In this document: positions 58,208 to 64,000 of the stretch, in pieces
Position numbering within the stretch: position 1 is the first letter of the stretch
How the letters are laid out: the number at the start of each line of letters is the position of its first letter
DNA from: an uncultured Pseudoteredinibacter sp.
Lineage (GTDB): Bacteria > Pseudomonadota > Gammaproteobacteria > Pseudomonadales > Cellvibrionaceae
Direction: 5' to 3'
DNA: 64,000 nucleotides
NCBI RefSeq assembly: GCF_947502065.1
Contig: NZ_CANMYE010000001.1
Location: forward strand, 1,488,001-1,552,000
Position numbers and translations under genes: made by a program
Notes under the pieces: generated by a model
Seen by the model: only the letters and a program-made list of their open reading frames with translations
Told to the model about the DNA's origin: nothing
Databases searched by the model: none

Positions 58208-58702
58208 TTAGTAGTTTTTATTACCCGACATATCCATGCCATCACAGCTGGCCTGGTGTGATGTTCCGGTTTTCGCGCTGGCATCCGCCATCGCTTCTGC
58301 AACCTCTACCGGGGTATAGTTTTCATCATGCTTTGCCAACACCTGCTCGGCCATAAAAATGCCGCCTTGCATTTGGCCATTCACCACAGCGGCCTCACCT
58401 TCACTAAAAAGATCTGGCAGGATGCCCGTATACTTAACCGTAACATCACCCTTACCGTCGGTGATGGCAAAACTTACCGCAAGATCGGTCTTACTGCGCG
58501 AGATAGATCCTGGGACCACACAGCCACCAGCGCGAATATTAACGCCCTCAGGAGCTTCGCCATTGATAAGTTTGGACGGAGGATAAAATAGATTGATATT
58601 TTGTCGCAGTGCGAAGGCCATTAAGCCAACCGCCACCGAGGCAAAGACCACAATAAATAAAACAATCATTAAGCGCTGCTTTCGCACTGGGTGCATTGCC
58701 AT
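58208..58702 (-). CDS. ccmE: CcmE, haem chaperone
   Basis: Periplasmic haem carrier anchored by one helix (about 11-31). The 164-residue protein has His125 in AKHDENYTP, the residue that binds haem covalently; Tyr129 of the same motif is conserved. GGCVVPGSI and VKYTGILPDLFSEGEAAVV are family strands. The C-terminal tail (residues 135-164) is acidic, Ser/Ala-rich and variable. It lies between ccmD and ccmF. Confidence 0.95.
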   Translation of the reverse strand: MAMHPVRKQRLMIVLFIVVFASVAVGLMAFALRQNINLFYPPSKLINGEAPEGVNIRAGGCVVPGSISRSKTDLAVSFAITDGKGDVTVKYTGILPDLFSEGEAAVVNGQMQGGIFMAEQVLAKHDENYTPVEVAEAMADASAKTGTSHQASCDGMDMSGNKNY

Positions 58703-58733
58703 AGTACTTCTCTTTCTAATCAGACTTTAGAGG

Positions 58734-58946
58734 TTAAGCGTTTCTATCATTATTTTGCATAGCTAATTGTTGCTCAGCGATTTTTTCCTGCCTTAGCAAC
58801 TGTGTTTGTATCGACTTTCTTCGGCTAATCGGAGCCAGAATGATATAGCCTAGCGCCAATACGGCCGCAAAATAGCAGGCCCAAACGTAAGGACCGTGAC
58901 CGGCCATGGATAAAAATTCAGCGAAGCTATCGAATCGAAATTGCAT
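58734..58946 (-). CDS. ccmD: CcmD, small membrane protein of haem export
   Basis: A 70-residue protein with one hydrophobic helix (VWACYFAAVLALGYIILAPI) and a basic/Gln-rich cytoplasmic tail. CcmD helps release holo-CcmE from the CcmABC complex. The N-terminal SFAEFLSMAGHGPYVWACY matches the family. It lies eight bases after ccmC. Confidence 0.92.
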   Translation of the reverse strand: MQFRFDSFAEFLSMAGHGPYVWACYFAAVLALGYIILAPISRRKSIQTQLLRQEKIAEQQLAMQNNDRNA

Positions 58947-58954
58947 ACTAATCC

Positions 58955-59695
58955 TTAGGCTTTTTGCAAAAGCGCCTGCTTAACCCATTTTGTTTTAATC
59001 TCTCGCTGCAAAATCTCACTGCGAGTCGCCGACAGAAGCGCCCAGGTAAAAAATAGATAAAAGCCGATAATCATTGCCAGCAAGGGGTACAACATCTCTG
59101 AAGCAATACTGCTTGAGGTCATTTTGATTGACGCAGGCTGATGTAGGGTAAACCACCAGTCTACAGACTTGTAGATAATGGGAATATTCACCGTGCCCAC
59201 TAAGCTTAAAATGGCACTGGCCTTATCGGCCATTTCTTGATCACTGAACGCTTCTTGCAGAGCGATCACCCCCAAGTACAAGAATAATAAGATGAGTACT
59301 GAGGTTATGCGCGCATCCCAAACCCAATAGGTTCCCCAAGTAGGTTTTCCCCACACAGCACCGGTAAACAATGCCAAGGCCGTTAATACGGCACCTATAG
59401 GCGCGGCGACTTTCATCACCATATTGGACAATTTCATTTTCCAAATGATGCCAATACCGCCGGCTATCGCCATAACATAGTAAGCGGCCATTGCCACAAT
59501 AGAGGTAGGCACATGCAGATACATGATTCGATAACTATTGCCTTGCTTGGCGTCCATTGGGGCAAAGCCTAAAGCCCAAATAGAAACAGAAATAATGATC
59601 AACAGGCTGATACTCAACAGCCAAGGCATCCAAGCTGTCGTTTTTTCATAAAACCACTTTGGCGAACCTAATCTGTGAAACCACTGCCAAGCCAA
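58955..59695 (-). CDS. ccmC: CcmC, haem delivery protein
   Basis: Inner-membrane protein that loads haem onto CcmE. The 246-residue protein has about six helices with the haem-handling WWD region WGKPTWGTYWVWDARITSVL. It also has MYLHVPTSI and FTLHQPASIKM with axial His residues. The start is TTG at 59695, supported by GAGAGG about six bases upstream; the first residues AWQWFHRLGSPKWFY are family-like. It lies 28 bases after ccmB. Confidence 0.95.
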   Translation of the reverse strand: MAWQWFHRLGSPKWFYEKTTAWMPWLLSISLLIIISVSIWALGFAPMDAKQGNSYRIMYLHVPTSIVAMAAYYVMAIAGGIGIIWKMKLSNMVMKVAAPIGAVLTALALFTGAVWGKPTWGTYWVWDARITSVLILLFLYLGVIALQEAFSDQEMADKASAILSLVGTVNIPIIYKSVDWWFTLHQPASIKMTSSSIASEMLYPLLAMIIGFYLFFTWALLSATRSEILQREIKTKWVKQALLQKA

Positions 59696-59723
59696 TGTTT
59701 GCCTCTCTCAGCCGCTGGGGGCG

Positions 59724-60443
59724 TTAATTATTCACACTCATTTTCAGCGCACCGGCAATCGCCAGTGGTGCTGCGATAATAGCTAGGGCTAAAAAAGACC
59801 CCAATACCGCCAACTGGGTATTATACGCAAATCCCTCAATGGCTGCTCGTACTCCGCTGGCGCCAAAGATTAACACTGGCACGTACAGGGGCATTACGAT
59901 TAGGGACAATAATAAGCCCCCTTTTCTTAGGGAAACCGTCAGTGCCGCCCCAATCGCCCCGATCAAACTTAAACTGCCTGTGCCTAGTAACAAACTTAAT
60001 AAGAGCGGAATATATCCCGCCTCAGGCAAGGACATCATTACACCCAGTAACGGTGCCACAAGCGTTAATGGCACGCCGGTTGTTAGCCAGTGCACAAACA
60101 CCTTGGCCATCACATTGATATAACTGGATTGGGGACTGAGCAGCAATTGCTCTAAGGTTCCATCGTCAAAGTCCGATCGAAATAAGGCATCTAAAGAGAG
60201 TAAGGTCGCTAGCAGTGCCACCACCCACAACATCCCTGGCGCCAACAGGGCCAAGGTTTTAGGACTAGGACTCACCCCCAGCGGCACCATGGTAATGACC
60301 AGCAAAAAGAAGATCAGCGGATTAGCCAGTTCACCACGGTGTCGAATAGCGATTTTTAAATCGCGCTTTAGGGTCGCCCAAAAGGCCTTAGCTACTCTTG
60401 GGCTTGAAGGACCTGGGTTTGAATAACGCGAATTTGAACTCAC
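59724..60443 (-). CDS. ccmB: CcmB, haem exporter permease
   Basis: A 239-residue membrane subunit with about six helices. With CcmA it forms the ABC complex that drives release of holo-CcmE. The N-terminal FWATLKRDLKIAIRHRGELANPLIFFLLVITMVPLG and FDDGTLEQLLLSPQS match CcmB. The start is GTG directly abutting the ccmA stop, so the two are coupled. A TTG-started alternative is not needed. Confidence 0.94.
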   Translation of the reverse strand: MSSNSRYSNPGPSSPRVAKAFWATLKRDLKIAIRHRGELANPLIFFLLVITMVPLGVSPSPKTLALLAPGMLWVVALLATLLSLDALFRSDFDDGTLEQLLLSPQSSYINVMAKVFVHWLTTGVPLTLVAPLLGVMMSLPEAGYIPLLLSLLLGTGSLSLIGAIGAALTVSLRKGGLLLSLIVMPLYVPVLIFGASGVRAAIEGFAYNTQLAVLGSFLALAIIAAPLAIAGALKMSVNN

Positions 60444-61124
60444 TTACAAGCCCCCCAAAAGCATTTCGGGTGTTGGTAAATAATCCTGTAAATCCACCTG
60501 CTTGAGTGTGTCTAACTGTAAATCTTGATGAGTACTGAGAATGACGATCCCGCCACTGGCACTGTGCTCGGCGAATCGGCGCTCAAGCTTTGCAACACCG
60601 GCCTTATCAATTGCGGTGAGTGGCTCATCCAATACCCAAATACGGGCCTTGCTCAGATACAAACGTGCCAAAGCAACTCGGCGCTGCTGGCCGGCCGACA
60701 AATTAAAACAGCTTTGATCTTCATAGCCATATAGGCCAACGTCTTTCAAAGCTAATTCGATTCTCTCTTCCAGATTGACATCATCCCCCTCTAAGCCGGC
60801 ATACCAGCGCAAATTTTCAGCGGGGCTTAAGGTCGATTTGATACCAGCAAGATGGCCCAAATACAGCAGCTGGCTGCGATAGGCATAGAGGTTTTGATTC
60901 AATGGCTGCCCATTAAAGCGGATTTCACCCACTGCAGGCTGGGACAGGCTTACCAAACATCTAAGCAAGGTCGTCTTCCCCGCGCCATTAGGGCCCAGTA
61001 ACTGCAATACATCCCCTGCATTGATCTCGACACTAAGACCACCAAACAATTGGCGCTCATCGCGCTGGCAGGCGATATTATCCAGGCTAATAGCAAGGGC
61101 TTGTTGGTCTTTACTGTTAGCCAT
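60444..61124 (-). CDS. ccmA: CcmA, haem exporter ATPase
   Basis: ABC ATPase of cytochrome c maturation, 226 residues. Walker A is GPNGAGKTT (44-52), the signature is NLSAGQQRRVALARL, and Walker B is WVLDEPLTAID. It is short, as CcmA proteins are. It is the first gene of the operon, with ccmB following immediately. The 5' flank is divergent from the FliK-like gene. Confidence 0.96.
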   Translation of the reverse strand: MANSKDQQALAISLDNIACQRDERQLFGGLSVEINAGDVLQLLGPNGAGKTTLLRCLVSLSQPAVGEIRFNGQPLNQNLYAYRSQLLYLGHLAGIKSTLSPAENLRWYAGLEGDDVNLEERIELALKDVGLYGYEDQSCFNLSAGQQRRVALARLYLSKARIWVLDEPLTAIDKAGVAKLERRFAEHSASGGIVILSTHQDLQLDTLKQVDLQDYLPTPEMLLGGL

Positions 61125-61338
61125 TCTCTAAGGCTTCCACTCGGGCTGATTCAAACGAGCGGCATTATAGAGCTTTTTTCAGCAGGAACCTATTGCACAG
61201 GATCAAACTCTAGTCATTTCAGTGACTTATCTCTTACCGTTCATGACAGTAACCCCATCCACCAAGCTCTAGAAAGCTTGCTTATTGCCGATACAGGCAT
61301 ATAGGCAACTTTTTGAAGCGAATTCTTGGGGCAATCTT

Positions 61339-63066
61339 ATGGTGATAGCGAACACGGCAACCCCCAGTTCAGGGCAAAACGTGGCTAAAGCCGGCAAAGA
61401 AGAGCCTGCTGCGCTTAAAGAACAAAGCCAAAAGTCGGATTCAGTGGCCTCTAAACAGAGCTCCACTGAAAAGCCATCGACAAATAACAGCTTAAGCAGC
61501 GCATTAACCAGCCGCCTGAACAACGTGCAGTCCAATAACCCCAGTAGCTCAACAGTTCAACTCACTACAGATAAGCAACTTTTTAAGCTGCTACCTGCTC
61601 GCTTGCAAGGCTTGTTTGCCCTTGGGCTTATCAGTACACATAGTGATGCAAAAGCTAAAGTCGTTGCCAGTTCCGCCGCCGAGGCTAGACAAGTACAGTT
61701 GCTACTCCCCCTATTAAAGCAGGATAAAAGCTTTAGCAGTGCAGAGCTCATAAAACAGCCGCCCACCCTGCTCAAACTCGATCTCGCCGGCCATCAAATT
61801 ATTACCGTTACCAAAGAGCCAGTTTCCAAAGGGGAATGGGTAAAGCTTAGGCTCAACCAACAAGGCCAACTGATACTTAGCCAGCCAACAAATGCTACTG
61901 GACAGCCCAGCAATGGTAATGTGAGTACATTAACGAAAAGCCCGCAACTCACTATTCAGCAGGCCTTACGTGAAGCCTTACCAAGCCAACAAAACCTGGA
62001 CAAAGCCATCGGCCAAATTCAGAGACTTCATCAAAGTTTGACCCTACTCCCCCCTAAACATAATTTAATCAATGCCAATAGCCGCATGATCATTCAGCAG
62101 CTGGCCGAAAAGTTACCCAGCCTGCAACAACTTGGGAGCAGCAATGTCGTAAAACAAAGCGTGCAAAACAATGGCATACAGCATGAGCAACAACTTGCCA
62201 AACTTGCTGAAGCCCTGGGTCAATTTTCCGAAAAAGGCGCTGCGACATCTGCGCAGCCAAACATTATAAAAGGCTTATCGGTCTCTGCGCCTCTGAGTGA
62301 TCTAAAGACTCAATTACTGCGTTTAGCACAAAGCCTTAAAAATGACGTGCAGCTTAGCCGCTTACAACAATCCATAGGCCAGAGCGCGCCTAGCAGCAAA
62401 GGCGCTAGCAGCCCTGACACTAGCAGCTCAAGCCAAAATCAGACGAGCAAGCTGCATAGCAACTTGAGCCCCAAACTCAGCAATATGCTGGATCTATTGC
62501 TCAACCCCAAAAACCTTGAAGCCAAGAACCAAGCATTTCTATTGGATCAGTTTAAACAGCTACAAGGGCCACAGCTGCGCCTATTACGAGAGCAGCTAAA
62601 GCAAAAGCTCATTAGCATTAGCCAAGCGGGTGTCGCAAAGATTCAAACCCAGCAACTTAGCTCTCTTAGTGAAGCCGCTAACGGTGTTGTACAACGCTGG
62701 TTAATGGAACTTCCCTTCAGCCACCAAGGGCAGATTCACAGTATTGAACTTGAAATACAGCAGCGCGAAGCAAAGAAGCAAAGTGAAGAACAAAAAGCGG
62801 TAAAACAATGGCAGCTGCGACTAAATATCGACCTAATGGAACTGGGTGCCCTACAAGCGGATATCAAGCTACATGAGCAACAAAGCAACATTCAACTCTG
62901 GTTTGATCAGGCCGACACCCAAAAACTGGCATTGAGCCATATTAATCATTTAAAAGACGCCTTGCTGTCTAAAGGACTGGATATTGAAGAGCTTCGATGT
63001 CATCAAGGCATACCACCAAAGTTAGAGAACAAGCTGCAATTTCAACTTATCAATACCAAGGCCTAA
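61339..63066 (+). CDS. FliK-like flagellar hook-length control domain protein
   Basis: 575 residues from the ATG at 61339, which has TTGGGG upstream; an in-frame ATG at 61285 lacks this. The N-terminal two thirds is low-complexity Ser/Gln/Asn/Lys-rich. The C-terminal 150 residues (from about LMELPFSHQGQIHSIELEIQ to LEIEELRCHQGIPP-like IEELRCHQG) resemble the FliK C-terminal hook-length domain. Similar genes lie beside ccmA in Pseudomonas. It is followed after three bases by an FlhB C-terminal domain gene, its interaction partner type. No other flagellar genes are nearby. Confidence 0.75.
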   Translation: MVIANTATPSSGQNVAKAGKEEPAALKEQSQKSDSVASKQSSTEKPSTNNSLSSALTSRLNNVQSNNPSSSTVQLTTDKQLFKLLPARLQGLFALGLISTHSDAKAKVVASSAAEARQVQLLLPLLKQDKSFSSAELIKQPPTLLKLDLAGHQIITVTKEPVSKGEWVKLRLNQQGQLILSQPTNATGQPSNGNVSTLTKSPQLTIQQALREALPSQQNLDKAIGQIQRLHQSLTLLPPKHNLINANSRMIIQQLAEKLPSLQQLGSSNVVKQSVQNNGIQHEQQLAKLAEALGQFSEKGAATSAQPNIIKGLSVSAPLSDLKTQLLRLAQSLKNDVQLSRLQQSIGQSAPSSKGASSPDTSSSSQNQTSKLHSNLSPKLSNMLDLLLNPKNLEAKNQAFLLDQFKQLQGPQLRLLREQLKQKLISISQAGVAKIQTQQLSSLSEAANGVVQRWLMELPFSHQGQIHSIELEIQQREAKKQSEEQKAVKQWQLRLNIDLMELGALQADIKLHEQQSNIQLWFDQADTQKLALSHINHLKDALLSKGLDIEELRCHQGIPPKLENKLQFQLINTKA

Positions 63067-63069
63067 GTC

Positions 63070-63366
63070 ATGAACAATCAAAGCGAACACTTCAGTGATG
63101 CCGAATTAAGCCAAGCGGTCGCCCTGTTCTATGATGGCCAAACCGCTCCCCAAGTGACCGCTAAAGGTGCTGGCGCTACGGCGCAAGAGATAATGGATAT
63201 AGCCCGAGAGCATAAAGTCCCTATGTGTGAAAACCCCGAGCTTATCAAGCTTCTTAGTGAAGTCGAGCTAGGTGAGCAAATTCCCGAAGCCCTCTACATT
63301 TGCATTGCTCAAATTTTGTCCTTTGCTTACCAGCTGCAAGGTAAAACGCCCGCAGACAGCCATTGA
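63070..63366 (+). CDS. Free-standing FlhB C-terminal domain (FhlB-type)
   Basis: 98 residues matching the cytoplasmic C-terminal part of FlhB/YscU export-switch proteins: AVALFYDGQTAPQVTAKG, AREHKVPMCENPELIKLL, VELGEQIPEALYICIAQIL. The membrane part and the autocleavage NPTH motif are missing. Residues before AVALFYD read SEHFSDAELSQ. Such standalone domains are known beside FliK-like genes in Pseudomonas. It is coupled to the FliK-like gene by a three-base gap. Role in export is inferred, not shown. Confidence 0.85.
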   Translation: MNNQSEHFSDAELSQAVALFYDGQTAPQVTAKGAGATAQEIMDIAREHKVPMCENPELIKLLSEVELGEQIPEALYICIAQILSFAYQLQGKTPADSH

Positions 63367-63502
63367 ACGCCAAAGACACGAAGCACTACCCAGCGATATA
63401 CCCAACAATCTGTCACCCTGGCACTTGAGGCGGATGCACGCAACAGGTAAGGTTAAGGCCTCTTGTCATAACTAACGATAACAAACCTGTATTAGAGCCT
63501 TT

Positions 63503-64000
63503 ATGGAAAAGCAGCACCTTCTTGCGCCTTGTGTTTCAACGGATGACCTAAAGCAAGCTATCGATGCACGCGATAATAAAACCTTAATTTTTGACTGCCG
63601 ATTTGCCTTAGGTGACCCCAACTACGGCTTACTCTCTTATGAGCAGGGCCACATACCCGGTGCCTATTTTTTAGATATTGAGGCCGATTTATCGGCACCT
63701 GTAGAAGGTCATGGTGGCCGCCATCCTCTTCCGCGCATTGGCGAGCTGCAAGAGCGATTACGTAGCTGTGGCCTTACCCGTTTTCACACAGTAATAGTTT
63801 ACGACGATCAGTTTAGCGCCTATGCGGCTCGCGCTTGGTGGCTACTCAGATTTATGGGCTTAGAAAACGTCTATATTCTGGATGGTGGCTATAAAGCTTG
63901 GCTAGATTCTGGCGGTAGCGTGGACAAGCGCGAGCCAGCTCCCAAACCCGGCAATTTCCTATGTCGACCACGCGCTGGCTGGATTAGCGATTATGAAGGC
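63503..64000 (+). CDS. 3-mercaptopyruvate/thiosulfate sulfurtransferase, 3' end outside window
   Basis: 166 residues are visible, ending at the window edge. MEKQHLLAPCVSTDDLKQAI starts the first rhodanese domain. LIFDCRFALGDPNYG, YEQGHIPGAYFLDIEADLSAP, GGRHPLPR and VIVYDDQFSAYAARAWWLLRFMG are family stretches of two-domain sulfurtransferases (SseA-like). The active Cys should be in the second domain off the window. AGAG lies near the ATG. It is on the same strand as the FlhB domain gene, 136 bases later. Confidence 0.85.
   Translation, partial: MEKQHLLAPCVSTDDLKQAIDARDNKTLIFDCRFALGDPNYGLLSYEQGHIPGAYFLDIEADLSAPVEGHGGRHPLPRIGELQERLRSCGLTRFHTVIVYDDQFSAYAARAWWLLRFMGLENVYILDGGYKAWLDSGGSVDKREPAPKPGNFLCRPRAGWISDYEG

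Overview
The window reads as ordinary chromosome of a marine-type gammaproteobacterium in the broad Pseudomonadales/Cellvibrionales group. This rests on gene content and order: purL divergent from mltF, a ThiO-type thiamine operon, a tRNA-Pro/Arg/His cluster beside folD, fimL-nudC next to nhaB as in Pseudomonas, a ccm operon divergent from a FliK-like gene, and large TonB-dependent receptors. The genus cannot be fixed from sequence reading alone. Nothing looks like a prophage, a transposase gene or a CRISPR array.

Layout. 1-3571: purL (3' end off the window), then mltF, a small exported protein and azurin (to 6.4 kb). 6.9-8.0 kb: two unrecognised proteins, the second membrane-anchored and faintly Rieske-like. 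8.2-15.3 kb: a promoter and TPP riboswitch followed by thiC-thiO-thiS-thiG-thiDE (fusion)-thiF (rhodanese fusion), which together make thiamine phosphate. 15.6-17.6 kb: a secreted NTF2-like protein, a gene-poor stretch and three tRNAs. 17.6-24 kb: folD, a long structured repeat, three RNA-modification genes (truC, rsuA, rsmC) with two REP-like palindromes (one inside rsmC), then deoD-deoB-phosphoribosyltransferase for purine salvage. 24.3-27.2 kb: an HxlR regulator facing a secreted NTF2-like protein, then a small accessory cluster of short secreted or membrane proteins and a double-glycine-leader peptide that could be a bacteriocin-like precursor.

27.4-38.6 kb: a pseudouridine synthase, recQ, a small conserved-looking protein, a DUF885 metallopeptidase-like protein, a DUF2970 protein, a MarR regulator, a 38-residue membrane protein, sulfite reductase with its DUF934 partner, and an Aer-like chemoreceptor. 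38.6-46.2 kb: sohB, a membrane protein, nudC, fimL, nhaB, a DUF488 protein and rraA. 46.3-49.4 kb: a Rieske protein overlapping an alpha/beta-hydrolase that lacks the nucleophile serine, then pabB. 49.6-55.3 kb: two TonB-dependent receptors in tandem.

55.6-61.1 kb: the cytochrome c maturation operon ccmABCDEFG, ending at a strong terminator with no ccmH or ccmI. 61.3-64 kb: a FliK-like protein, a free-standing FlhB C-terminal domain and the start of a two-domain-type sulfurtransferase.

Most of the window is core metabolism. The less ordinary signals are the double-glycine peptide cluster, the REP palindrome read in frame through rsmC, the 105-bp structured repeat after folD, the serine-less hydrolase/Rieske pair, the missing ccmHI, and several tiny unannotated membrane peptides.
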